Assembly: GCA_004194705.1 (NCBI GenBank)
Contig: SADC01001302.1
Coordinates: 558,001 to 622,000, forward strand
Length of the DNA: 64,000 nucleotides
From: Ditylenchus dipsaci
Lineage: Eukaryota; Nematoda; Chromadorea; Rhabditida; Anguinidae
Direction of reading: 5' to 3'
Part shown: piece by piece, positions 23,708 to 45,301 of the stretch
Numbering within the stretch: the stretch's first letter is position 1
Layout: each line of letters begins with the position of its first letter
Translations under genes and position numbers: made by a program
Notes under the pieces: model-generated
The model's database searches: none
What the model saw: the letters and a program-made list of their open reading frames with translations, nothing else
Told to the model about the DNA's origin: nothing

Positions 23708-23947
23708 TTAAAGGACCATGGTTTTTGCGCGCAGCGACTGTCCCCCGCCAATTCAAATTTTTTCCTAATCATTGAACTTTTGTACGGAATTTTCAACTTG
23801 GTTTCTAACAAAACTAAACCTAAAATTAAATTCTAGGCCTTGTTTTGTTAGAAACCAAGTTGAAATATCCGTACACAAGTTCAATGATTAGGGAAAAAAT
23901 TTGAATTGGCGGGAAACAGTTGCTGCGCGCAAAACCACGGTCTTTAA
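23708..23947. repeat. MITE family B, copy 3
   Basis: A well-preserved 240-bp copy: TTAAAGGACCATGGTTTTGC / inverse, with GCGCGCAGCGACTGTC and TTTCAACTTGGTTTCTAACA and their inverses. Confidence 0.8.
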
Positions 23948-24514
23948 TAAGTTATAATAATCTGAAGGATACGAAAAGAAAGAAATTGATCGCTGCAAGC
24001 AGAAATCATTTTGTGTGATCGACCAATATTTTGTTTTTGCGGTGCAATGGGATTTGCTGAAGAAGGGTAGGTGGAAAGTCCATTCTCGCATAGCAACATT
24101 ACAGAGTGCATACAATGCTGCTTCTTGGCTCCCACAACGCAAACTTTCTGGAAAAAGGGTATTTGGCTTTCTCAAATACCATCAGAGGAAATTAAAATTA
24201 GGTCTTTACAACGTATTTTTTAATGGTTTCGCCTCAAATCTGATATTAATGACCTTATGCTACTTTCACAAACTAGGCAAAAACTTAAAAAATCTAGATG
24301 AGAACGCATGTAAAAACTCTTCGAGAAAGAAAATAACTGTTGGTCCCCGCCTTTTCTCAGTGTCACGCGTGGGCATGGCCTCACCAGGGCCCTAAACCTC
24401 GGCCAATTAAGTGATTTTTTCCCCGAAAATTTGCCAAATTTCAAGATTTTTTCTCTCTCAAATAACGCAGAATTATAACTAAAAAAGTTCGAACAAAAAA
24501 GACTATTTGCACTA
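23948..24514. other. Spacer with partial family-A element
   Basis: From about 24225 to 24395 a decayed family-A copy survives (TGATATTAATGACCTTATGC, TGTTGGTCCCCGCC, CGTGGGCATGGCC); its left end is lost. A plus-strand ORF at 24015-24215 (VQWDLLKKGRWKVHSRIATL) is not recognised. Confidence 0.45.
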
Positions 24515-25485
24515 TACCAGGTTGTTAGGAAAGTCCTGTCACGACATTCATTTGCGGCAAAACTTTCGGATGGATTCTAAATTTTGCTATTTATAGAAAC
24601 ACAAGCAAAACAATCGTATGAGTTTCACATTATACGTCAAATGGGCCGAATAAGTGCATCAATGTTTTATTTTATTATAGGCTCAAATTGAATTGCAGCG
24701 GTAAAACTGTGAATTTCAACGGTAAATTAATTTTTTTCAACGGTATTTTCAAATTTGCCATAAAACAATGAATTCAACGGTAAATTTGTGAAATTCAGCG
24801 GTAAATTTATCGTAAAGTCAACTTCACAGTCCGTTGTCTTATTTGTGTATCAAATATAAGGATTTCATCTGAAACAAAATTTATGCTTTGCGCCAACTAT
24901 TTAACCTTGGGGTCATTTCTATGAGGCAACGGACTGTGAAGTTGACTTTACGATAAATTTACCGCTGAATTCACAAATTTACCGTTGAATTTCATTGTTT
25001 TATGGCAAATTTGAAAATACCGTTGAAAAAAATTAATTTACCGTTGAAATTCACAGTTTTACCGCTGCAATTCACTTACAGCCTTTATTATATACCAAGC
25101 ACCCTAGGCCCAAAATTTGACGCTGAATCCGATTCCAGCGTTAAAAACACTTTTAACCCTTAATTTTTTTGAGAAATGAGCATGCTTTAAGGTTTTAATT
25201 GATAAAAAAAACAAAAAATATGCTCATTTCTCAAAAAATGAAGGGTCATAAGTGCTTTTGATGCTGGAATCGGATTCAGCGTCATATTTTGGGCCTAAGG
25301 GTGCTTGGTATATAATAAAATAAAACATTGATGCACTTATTCGGCCCATTTGACGTATAATGTGAAACTCATAGGATTGTTTTGCTCGTGTTTCCATAAA
25401 TAGCAAAATTTCGGAATCCATCCGAAAGTTTTGCTGCGAATGAATGTCGTGACAGGACTTTCTTAACAACCTTGTAAACAAGTTT
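24515..25485. mobile_element. Foldback element G with foldback V inserted in its left arm
   Basis: The arms (24517-24680 and 25310-25485) match over more than 150 bp, for example GAAAGTCCTGTCACGACATT and GCGGCAAAACTTTCGGATGG. The inner arms continue after the V insertion at 25084-25150 and 25230-25310 (CAAGCACCCTAGGCCCAAAA, GACGCTGAATCCGATTCCAG). The axis is near 25190. No coding sequence. Confidence 0.75.
24680..25083. mobile_element. Foldback element V, 9-bp TSD
   Basis: Ends GGCTCAAATTGAATTGCAG and inverse-like GCAATTCACTTACAGCC. The arms are repeats of TTCAACGGTAAATT. The 9-bp direct repeat TTTATTATA flanks it exactly (24671-24679 and 25084-25092), and the intact opposite arm of G shows the empty site without the duplication. 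This is direct evidence of insertion. Confidence 0.85.
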
Positions 25486-25539
25486 TTTTGTATCAAAAAG
25501 GTTGAACAAAACATATTTGCAACAAAATAGTCATTTTGC

Positions 25540-26463
25540 GGGCAGGAGCAGCTTGCGACATTTCAAATTGCGACAAATTCAAATTGCGACAATTTGAACT
25601 GCGACAATTCAAATTGCGATGAATTCAAATTGCGACAATTCAAATTGCGACAATTCAATTGCGACAAATCCAAATTGCGACAATTTGAATCGCGACGAGC
25701 GATGGCTTTAAATATACTGTTCTGTTTTGAAAGCTTACAAATTTTTGTTGAGTCGGTTTTCATTGAAGTTGATTAACTAATTGACTCTGAGGTCAGGTTA
25801 GTGTTGTTATGCTTTTCGTTGGTATGTATAACACAGGGTTTCAAAAATCAAATTTGTGTTCAGTTTAAGTCAAACAAAACGCCAATGATTTCAAAGTAGT
25901 CTTTTTATTGAATGCATTTCGCTTTTTCGATATAATCATCTATGTTCCAGCATGGTGGGGTAATAGAAGATTTACGGCGGTCTTTTCCTAAATTTGTGAG
26001 CGATTACAATTGAAGTTCGAGAATATAAAATTATAATTTCACGAACCCGAATCAAAATCAAGAAAGCCCCTTCCATCCTTGGTGCGTTTGACACTTTCTG
26101 GCCAAAGTTCGCTGTTTTCGCCTCTATTCACAGCACCGATATCTCTGTTTCGTAGTTTTTCTTAGCACATTTCCATGTCCACCTGCCATCTCGAATGCGC
26201 ACTCGACGGAAAGTCATCGGATATTCATTGCAAAACCCAAGCATAATTCCCCTCTCAGTGTAATAGTTGTCCATATCTAGAAGATCAACATAAAAGTTAC
26301 AATAAAAACACGTTGAATGGAAGCACATTTAGATGAAGGAACTATTCAAGACTCGGACTTTATAACTTTCGCAATTCGAATTGTCGAAATTTGAATTGTC
26401 GCAATTTGAATTTGTCGCAATTTGAATTGTCGCACTTTTAAATGTCGCCAGCTGCTCCTGCCC
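25540..26463. mobile_element. Foldback element H, 8-bp TSD, with transposase remnant
   Basis: Ends GGGCAGGAGCAGCTTGCGAC / inverse GCTGCTCCTGCCC. The arms are tandem ACAATTCAAATTGCG units (25560-25695 and 26370-26440). The 8-bp direct repeat CATTTTGC flanks it (25532-25539, 26464-26471). The unpaired middle of about 650 bp contains a minus-strand coding remnant at 26115-26330 (separate entry). Confidence 0.85.
26115..26330 (-). pseudogene. FLYWCH-like remnant in foldback H
   Basis: The minus-strand frame reads MDNYYTERGIMLGFCNEYPM then FRRVRIRDGRWTWKCAKKN. The RIRDGRWTWKCAKK segment (basic residues, Trp-x-Trp-x-Cys) resembles the N-terminal zinc-binding domain of MULE/NOF-type transposases (FLYWCH family). 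The catalytic domain is absent, so this is a deletion derivative. The assignment is an inference from a short motif plus its position inside a foldback. Confidence 0.5.
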
Positions 26464-26854
26464 CATTTTGCAGTGCGAAATTTGCACCAAAAAAGCTTTG
26501 TCCAAATCTTTGTGCAAATATTTTCATGAAATAAAAGGGATTTAAAAAAACTATGCCTGTTTTACCAAATGGCAATGCGTTGTTATCATTTTCATCCTGC
26601 TCATAACTAAAATTGATATACCGGGTGTTTCAAGAAATTCCGCGGTTTTAAAATGGCCATAACCTTTTTTATAGTCCGTTTTTCGAACTTCTGTTTCCAC
26701 AGATCGATTTTACTCGCCGACAAAAAATTTTTGGTATATGATGTCATAATCACGATCTTAGCTTAGTCCCCCTGTGGTTTGAGTTGGGTTGTGTCTCGAT
26801 GTTTTCACAAAAATTTTAAATTCATTACTTTTTTAGTATTCTGCAGTTTCAAAA
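26464..26854. other. Upstream region of RanBP3-like gene
   Basis: Contains the right TSD of H, then a sequence beginning CCGGGTGTTTCAAGAAATTC at about 26622, which resembles one end of a mariner-type MITE without a visible partner. The RanBP3 promoter should lie here; no element is identifiable. Confidence 0.35.
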
Positions 26855-28255
26855 ATGAGCGAAATGAACTTGGAGCCCAGCAAGCTTTCATTGGCAGCCA
26901 ACCAGGTGTGGAGCGAAAGCACTAGCTTGTTCCAGAAAAAGACTGAAGTCAAGATTGACTTGGGCCTTGAAAAATCTGGATCTATTTTCAATGGTGGTGG
27001 TGAGAGCAAAGGGTCTACATCGACGGGAATTGCTTCTGGCTATGTATTCGGTTCTAGGGTGGCTGATCGTGTTGCAAAGGTTCGTGATGTATTTTGAGGC
27101 GCTTTTAATCCGCAATAGACCTTTAGCTGTCGATATTCTCTTTGTACCATCGAAAATACAATAGAATCGACCAAGATAATGTCTCTCATCACTTAAATCC
27201 ATGTAAATTTCAGGCTAGTGAAAATGGTGGTCAGAAGGCTTCAGGCTCAGTCTTCGGTAGCAGCAACCTCTTTAGCGGATCAAAATTTCTTCTTCGGAGA
27301 GCAAAGATCAAAGTTCAGCAAGGCCAGTGGATGTCTCATCAATTTTCAAGCGCATGGCTGAAAAGAAAAAAGATGGCTGCTCCACAGCTGATCTGGTACG
27401 CGTCTTATAATGTGTTTGGGAGTATATGTAACTTTCTTGTGTTTGCAGTGGAAGAATGCCTCCGCTTGTACAACCACGGCTGCAGGTGAGGACTCCAAGA
27501 CATCAGCTGAAACAGTTGCTGAGGGCAATGAAACACCGGCTAGCACTTCTTCTGAGGATCGTCTCAAAGCATCAGCTGATGAATTGGCCAAGCATTCTTC
27601 TTTGGGTGGAGACATCACCTCGACTGCTGCAGAGCCGGTCACCACTGGAGAAGAAGATGAAAAGAACGTGGTCAACGTGTGTTTATTTACAGCAACTCCC
27701 ATTGCTATTTTATTTATTGATATCAGTAAATTTTAGATCAGCTGCAAATTTTTCTACTTCAACGTGGAATCAAAATCTTGGGTAGAACGAGGGTTGGGCA
27801 CGCTGAAAATTAATGAGAAGAATAACTCGTGTGACAACTTCCGTATCGGTAATAACTTCAGAAACTAGGATTCCACATCGCTTAACTTTTCAGTTGGTCG
27901 CACTACAGGCAGTCAGAAAGTGGTAATTAACTCAAAGATCTTTCCTGGAATGATGTTAGAGCAACTCACGGATAAGCGTATCAAGATCTCTGCTCATACT
28001 CCAGACTCAGAAATACCCAGTTGTTCCTTATTCAAGTTGGTTTTTTAGCAGAATTTAGACAATTTTGAAAGTGTTTTATAGGCGTCTCCAGTATCAATTT
28101 CTCGAGTTCAATTGCTGTTGGAAAGATACATCTCTCGTGCCAAAGCAGCCGAAGAAAAACAGAAGAAATGTGATGATGCCGATGTCAAATCTGATGCTAC
28201 CAGTAGAAAGAGAAAGCCAGAGCAAGAGCTGGATTGGAACGAAGATTGGGAATAG
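26855..28255 (+). CDS. RanBP3-like Ran-binding protein
   Basis: RanBP3 is a nuclear cofactor that binds RanGTP and the exportin CRM1. Exons: 26855-27079 (MSEMNLEPSKLSLAANQVWS, with a nucleoporin-like SGYVFGSRVADRV), 27214-27395 (ASGSVFGSSNLFSGSK, then VDVSSIFKRMAEKKK after one shift), 27449-27676 (acidic Ser/Thr/Ala region ending TTGEEDEKNVVN), 27737-27848, 27894 to about 28036, and 28082-28255. The Ran-binding domain is clear: TGEEDEKNVVN, CKLFYFNVESKSWVERGLG, TLKINEK, then GSQKVVINSKIFPGM and KRIKISAHTPD. The last exon encodes LLLERYISRAKAAEEKQKK and a KRKRKPE-like basic patch, and ends LDWNEDWE before TAG. A one-base correction is needed in the A4 run at 27282-27285. A polyadenylation signal AATAAA is at 28395-28400. 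Confidence 0.85.
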
Positions 28256-28394
28256 GCTGCCTAAAACGAAATCAATCAGATGGACCTTTCATACATTGAC
28301 TGTAGCGCTAGTTGTTTTCCATATTGTCCCTCTTGAACCCGTTTCTGATATTGTCTAAATGCTGGTTATGTCTACTTTTCGTTTGTGTTCGACA

Positions 28395-28400
28395 AATAAA
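28395..28400 (+). promoter_or_regulatory. Polyadenylation signal of the RanBP3-like gene
   Basis: AATAAA 140 bp after the stop codon, correctly placed and on the coding strand. Confidence 0.7.
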
Positions 28401-30034
28401 GTTTACGAACATTTTTGATTTAAAGTCTATGAAAATTTTCAGAAGGATTTTGAGCGGGAAGTTTCACACGTGAGAAGTTTTTGTGTGTCCCGATGATAAC
28501 ATTTCGTCATTTCAACTACTTTTAATTTTTCTGGAAAAGCGACTTCTTATGCGACACGGACATTTCCCTGCAGAACCGTTTCCCTGTAAGCCGTCCCCTG
28601 CAAGGGACGTTTCCTTGTAAGTAACGGCGATGAGACATTTTCTATTAATAGTTAAAAATGTAGCGTGTAGGGAAATTTTGTAAACTCAGCTTTTGATTAA
28701 GGATCGAATCGAAACGATCAATGATCACCCCTTAGGATATCCAGATATCCAGATTAGGATATCCAGGTAGTACGGAATTATTACTACCGGGAAAATAGTA
28801 CTCAAATCATAGTATCAAGGCAGTGATTAGGTATCGGAACACAGGTGAAAGTGCTTAGTTAGTGGCACTTTCAGGTAGTGCTGCCTAAATGCTAGTGCTA
28901 ACTTGGTGGTACCAAAGCTCAGGTACCCACACGGTGGTACCCAGTTAGTTGAGATAGTGATCCCTATGACCGCAACTTCCGTCACAGCCACAGGAGTAAT
29001 TAACTATCCCTCCCTTCTCCCCACCTTGACCTGTAAAATTGTGATACTCAGGTCGCACTCGAGTCATTCGCATGGTGGTACTCAGTTAATGGTACCTAAA
29101 TGTAATACTCAGATAGTGTTAGCCATGTGGTAGCACGCAGAGTTTAGCATATTCGACCATTTTTTAGGGACACGGACAATTCACAGTCTAGGACAATTCA
29201 CAGTATGGACAATTCACAGTCTGGGACAATTCATAGCCTGATCGCATTCACAAAAAAGCATCCGAAAATACCTAAATATTAATGCTTCTGTAAATTAAGT
29301 ACGCAAAGCTCATTCTTTGTTTTTTCTTCTAGACTTTTGAATACCTTTTGTCGAGATTCGGTCAAAATTTTCATGTTGTAGAGTGATGCGTAGAAGTCCG
29401 TATAGGAAGTATTAAAAGGAAGAGATTCTTTTGTTGACTGAATATTTTGACTGTAGGGTTCGAATGTTCATTTGAACAGATTAATTTTTTTTAACTTCAT
29501 TTTTACAGGTTTTTATCGTCTCTAGACCTAATTTTTTATGAGGAACATGAAAATTTCAGTAGTTTTTTCAGTTGCCTATTGCTAGTTGATCTTTTAGTAC
29601 TATTGTACTTTAGTAGTCCTATGGAAATTCAAGGGTCCGAAAATATTTTACTAGTCCAGCCCGCACTTTAGTAGTCCAGCCCGCACTTTAATAGTCCAGC
29701 CCGCACTTTAATAGTCCAGCCCGCACTTTAATAGTCCAATGCATTTTGCGGGTCCAATGAAAGTTTGCTGGTCTAACTATATTTTAAAAATTTATTCAGT
29801 GTCCAATATTTTACTTATTTTTTTAAACATTTTAACTTATTCCTAATCTATAGAAGCAGAAATACACTCAGATGTGCTCGAATTTTTGCAGTCAAAGTTG
29901 CTGGTCATCCTTAAATAATATTTGTATTTAAAAAATGCAAGAAAAAAACGAAAAAAAAACCAAAAAAAAGTTTCAAAAAGAATAAACTGTTTTCGCTAAG
30001 CAAATGTTTAGATTTTGTTACTGTACACTGGTCT
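28401..30034. repeat. Repeat-rich interval with GGTACC-type and other arrays
   Basis: At 28731-29130 there is a degenerate array of GGTACC/CAGGTAGTA-like units (GGTGGTACCAAAGCTCAGG). At 29169-29245 GGACAATTCACAGTCT is repeated four times. At 29640-29760 a 20-21-bp unit, AGTCCAGCCCGCACTTTAAT, is repeated about four times with diverged neighbours. A similar GGTACC array in the opposite sense lies at 31190-31410, so 28.73-31.41 kb may be one large decayed foldback. No gene seen. Confidence 0.5.
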
Positions 30035-30277
30035 TTTAAAGGGGCATGCCCGTGCGTTTCAAAAAGTTAAGGCGGGGACCAGCAATTTTTTTTGAATCGT
30101 TCTATTTTTCACTCGTTTTGCGTCAAATCTAATATTAATGACCTTATACTACTTTTAAAAACTAGGCAGAAAACTTAAAAAGTCTGAATGCGTATGCATG
30201 TAAAACTTGATCGAGAAAGAAAAAAAGTGCTGGTCCCCGCCTTTTCTCCGTGTCGGGCACGGGCATGCCCCTTTAAA
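30035..30277. repeat. MITE family A, copy 2 (best preserved)
   Basis: 243 bp. Ends TTTAAAGGGGCATGCCCGTG and CACGGGCATGCCCCTTTAAA, with inner inverted GGCGGGGACCAGC / GCTGGTCCCCGCC. Same length as copy 1 at 214-456. Confidence 0.85.
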
Positions 30278-30426
30278 GTGCTTTATCTTATTAACAAAAA
30301 CATAGTTGGGTCGACTATTTTTAAAATCAAAAACAAACACTTTGAACAAAAGAGCTTTAAACTTTTATATATGCTTTTATATATGTTTACTCTATATATA
30401 ATCTGTTTGATTATCGATATTTTTAG

Positions 30427-30591
30427 CCAAGGCAAGCCTAATAAGAACGCAAAGCCGTTGGCCAAAGATTGATTCACCTCAAAGATGTTCTTGCGAGGAG
30501 ACTCTGTCATCATGGGTAAACCTTTTCCGAACGTTCATTCTTTATCAGAACGGTTGCAGTTCTCAAAAATTTGCTTGCTACTAGTGCCTGA
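30427..30591 (+). pseudogene. Sm D2-like snRNP protein, last two exons only
   Basis: Sm D2 is a core protein of spliceosomal snRNPs. The exon at 30427-30515, after a TTTTTAG acceptor, reads QGKPNKNAKPLAKD, TGA, FTSKMFLRGDSVIM. The exon at 30560-30591, after GTTGCAG, completes VLKNLLATSA and stops. KMFLRGDSVI followed by VL(R/K)N is the conserved C-terminal end of Sm D2. The TGA at 30470-30472 stands where the family has Arg (CGA), and no upstream Sm exons were found between this point and the RanBP3 stop at 28255. A polyadenylation signal AATAAA follows at 30670-30675. It may be a truncated, decaying copy, or a live gene whose 5' exons are displaced and whose TGA is a sequence error. Confidence 0.75.
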
Positions 30592-30867
30592 GCAAGGAAT
30601 GAGCAGCTAGATAATTCCGTCGAATTTGTTGCAGCCTCATGATGTCATTGTTTTGTGTTCTGTTTGCTCAATAAAGGTTTGGTCTGGTTGTTCTCGTTCG
30701 TTAGCTCTTCACTACTTTTTTCGAAACCTTTTTTCCCGTATTTTTTCCTGTTTCACATGAATTCTGTAACATGACATACCCATTGACGCGAGGATGAAGA
30801 CAATTTTGTCCAATGAGTTTTTTAATCTCACTTTCAGTGAAAATTTCATCAGAATTCAAATTTTAGT

Positions 30868-31147
30868 CTGAACCAACCAAACCAAGTGTTCGTCCACTTA
30901 GATCAATTTTTTTTACGTTTTTCATGTTCCAAAACCTGTTTTCTGCACTAATTCGAGCATGCTAAAGATGGTTTGATAATAGTAAAATAAGGTTTGTATA
31001 GTATTTTTTGAGTATTGGGGAATAATTGGTTTCACCAAAACTCGATTTTACCATAACTTAAGAAATACCACACAAAACGGCATTTTACCAAAAAAATTGA
31101 AAAAATTTGCTTCAAGTGGACGACCATTTGGTTTAGTTGGTGCATGG
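30868..31147. repeat. Palindrome W, copy 2
   Basis: AGTCTGAACCAACCAAACCA ... GTGGACGACCATTTGGTTTA, diverged from the copy at 2540-2883 but with the same internal GCACTAATTCGAGCATGCT motif. Confidence 0.65.
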
Positions 31148-31559
31148 ATTATCCAGTAGAACTGAAGTTGGATCAAAGAAAAACCAACTAAACCAAGCGT
31201 ACTTTCACCTGAGTACCACCACTTGGGTACTCCCGCCCGAGCAACACTATTTGAGGAGCAACACCTGAGTATCACTTTGGGCAGCTCGACACTGGTTGTA
31301 GCCAAATTCCGTCTGGGATCAGTCAGAGTATATGATACAACTACCTAAGTACAGGTACCTAGGCAGTTTTACCTGAGTACCGATACCTGGGCACTACTTT
31401 GGTACCGGCTTTCCATGGGAAATGAAATTTTTTAAAAATGGGGTTCCTGCAAATTTTGAGCTTGAGATAGCGAATCAGCAGAGTATTTAGACATCAAAAA
31501 CGAAAAAAAATTGATGAAAAATGTAAGGCATACAAACTGAGTAAAAAACGGATCAAATT
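31148..31559. repeat. GGTACC-type degenerate array and spacer
   Basis: From 31190 to 31410 there are repeated ACCTGAGTACC and GGTACC-like words, opposite in sense to those at 28.7-29.1 kb. The remainder to 31559 is AT-rich with no gene. Confidence 0.45.
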
Positions 31560-32145
31560 GAAAACTCCCGACAAATGTGTGAAATTTCCCGACTAATTAA
31601 TTAATTTTCCCGGCAAATTCGAATTTGTCTAAAGGTAATGAATTTTCCCGACAAATCTGTGAAATTTCCCGACAAATCTGTGAAAGTTCCCGGCAAATAC
31701 TTTAATTATAATGTTTAATTGGTTGTGTGTCGGCTGCCTTGTTTCTTATTTCAAAAAAATTACTTGAAATGACTTAGGTAATACTTTTAGAGATGCAATC
31801 CCAAGCTAAGCAACAAAAGAAGCGTGGTGTGGCGCGCGAATGGACAATTGCTCTAGCAAGGAAAATGTCGATGAATGGGTGACTGAAAATGGAGGAAATT
31901 GGATACAGTAAGCTGATTCATTGACTAATTTTCTGTTTTATCATTTGCGAGCTCTCTTTGAAAATTACTCAAAGAATTAAAAAAACATCTTTCGGATGAT
32001 CGGAAAATTTGCCGGGAAATTTCACAGATTTGTCGGGAAATTTCACAGATTTGTCGGGAAAATTCATTACTTTTAGGCAAATTTGAATTTGCCGGGAAAA
32101 TAAATTAATTAGTCGGGAAATTTCACACATTTGTCGGGAGTTTTC
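31560..32145. mobile_element. Foldback element I with transposase N-terminal remnant
   Basis: Ends GAAAACTCCCGACAAATGTG / inverse ending TTGTCGGGAGTTTTC. The arms are tandem GAAATTTCCCGACAAATCTGT units (31580-31700 and 32000-32140). The middle holds a plus-strand coding remnant beginning ATG at 31793: QQKKRGVAREWTIA and, one frame over, CSSKENVDEWVTENGGNWIQ. The spacing REWTI...WVTENGGNW resembles the start of MULE transposases. No clear TSD was found. Confidence 0.65.
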
Positions 32146-32164
32146 ACATACAGCCGTAAAAAAC

Positions 32165-32390
32165 AGGCCAAAGTCATAGTCAGAGCTAAAGTCATAGTCA
32201 AAGCTAAACCCATGAACATAGCTAAACTCATAATCATAGCTAGACTCATGCTCATAGTTAAACGCATACTCATAGCTAAACTCATACTCATAGTCATAAT
32301 TTAGTAAGACTATGAGTATGAGCCTCATAGTCATACTTGCTATGACTATGAGTTTAGCTATGACTATGAGGATGAGTATGAGTTTGCAAA
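32165..32390. repeat. Inverted CATAGTCATAGCTAAA microsatellite
   Basis: From 32165 to 32305 the array is TCATAGTCAAAGCTAAACTC-like. From 32308 to 32390 the inverse, CTATGACTATGAGTTTAGC, follows, giving a foldback made of a 6- and 12-bp repeat. ORFs on both strands are low-complexity artefacts. Confidence 0.7.
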
Positions 32391-32562
32391 CACTGCTTTC
32401 GAGTGATTTGTGTCTAAGGTATGTGGGTGTGCTCATCTCAACTCCAAGCCCCCAAGCCCCCGAGGGGGGGGCGCAGGTGGCTTTAGAGTTAGAGATGCGC
32501 GCACTCACTTACCTTAGACTTGATTCCGAGAAGTACTCTTGATCAAAAAATGCATATAGAGT
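32390..32562 (+). repeat. Hairpin element C, copy 2
   Basis: Starts at TTTCGAGTGATTTGTG, lacking the leader and first hairpin, and keeps the long hairpin with the GC-rich tip (CCAAGCCCCCAAGCCCCCGA). Abuts repeat D copy 1. Confidence 0.7.
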
Positions 32563-32566
32563 CTGG

Positions 32567-33190
32567 ATTTTATGGTTTGGGTATAGGATATCGCAGTTTC
32601 GATACTATCAAATGTATTTTTTAGCGAAAAAGTATATATATACGCATCGCCTATTGTCGAAAGTTCAAGTCCCTCTGGGGTTTTTCAATTCACTTTTTAG
32701 TAAGTTTACTGACTTCTAGTGCTAAAAATCATCGAGAAATCGATTGCAACCGTCATCAGCACAGCGTTGCTGTCAGCAACTGCCTCAATTTTGCGATTTT
32801 GAGCAAATCATCACCAAAATTAAAGCCACGATATAGATTTTGTTGTGCACGTTCGCGTAGATCATGGGTAGATGGGGTTTGGAAATTTTAACTAGTCTTC
32901 CCCTTTTAATTGCGGCTTATAATGTTTGGCTCCGTAATACGTTTTATAACATTTTTCTCACTTTGTTACTTACAATGACTAAAATGCCACTAACATTCCT
33001 CCAATAGCTTTGAAATTTTGATGTATTCTAGTCATTTTTCAGTTTTGGTAAGAGATCTTTTAAAAATCGCATAGGTGCCAGAAATGGACATTGAAAACAG
33101 TTCAATAGGTAGTCAATGCATTTGCAGAGAAAAAAGTATATTGCGCATGCACTTATACCATAAAATCTAGTTATGCAGAGAGATTTTTTG
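32567..33190 (+). repeat. Repeat D, copy 1
   Basis: About 620 bp, nearly identical to 48711-49336 (only a handful of substitutions or single-base gaps by eye). Begins GGATTTTATGGTTTGGGTAT and ends GTTATGCAGAGAGATTTTT. It contains a possible RNA polymerase III B box (AGTTCAAGTCC, near 32664) followed closely by TTTTT, but no convincing tRNA fold. No ORF. In both places it lies next to element C. Confidence 0.75.
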
Positions 33191-33422
33191 CCTTCAGACT
33201 GTTACACATAAAGCAATGGTGATAAGGATAAGAGAAATAGACACTTACGTTTTCATTTCACTGTTTCTTTTCTCCTAAATGAGAGGACTGAGAGAAGAAG
33301 GAAAAAATCACGTTCTCCCTGTCAGGTAATCATCATTGCGTAAGGTGTTTGTTTTCATTCACTTAAAGTTAATAAACTTCAACTTGAATATTTTATTTTT
33401 AGGTTTATTTTCTGGCAGAGAT

Positions 33423-45301
<11,879 letters not shown>

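Noticed and set aside
23081..23836. Ser/Arg-rich ORFs (RS-protein-like) on both strands
   Set aside because: They arise from the GATCGATC/TCGACTTTTCGA repeats of foldback M; matching ORFs occur on the opposite strand.
25560..25695. Regularly spaced short repeats suggesting a CRISPR array
   Set aside because: The units are adjacent, variable and inverted at 26370-26440 with an 8-bp TSD, so they are foldback arms; the genome is eukaryotic.
27346..27702. Minus-strand 118-codon ORF
   Set aside because: Antisense shadow of the RanBP3 acidic exon; the plus strand has splice sites and family motifs.
32567..32700. tRNA or snRNA gene in repeat D
   Set aside because: Only a B-box-like match and a T run are present; no cloverleaf can be formed around TTCAAGT and the A box has two or more mismatches.
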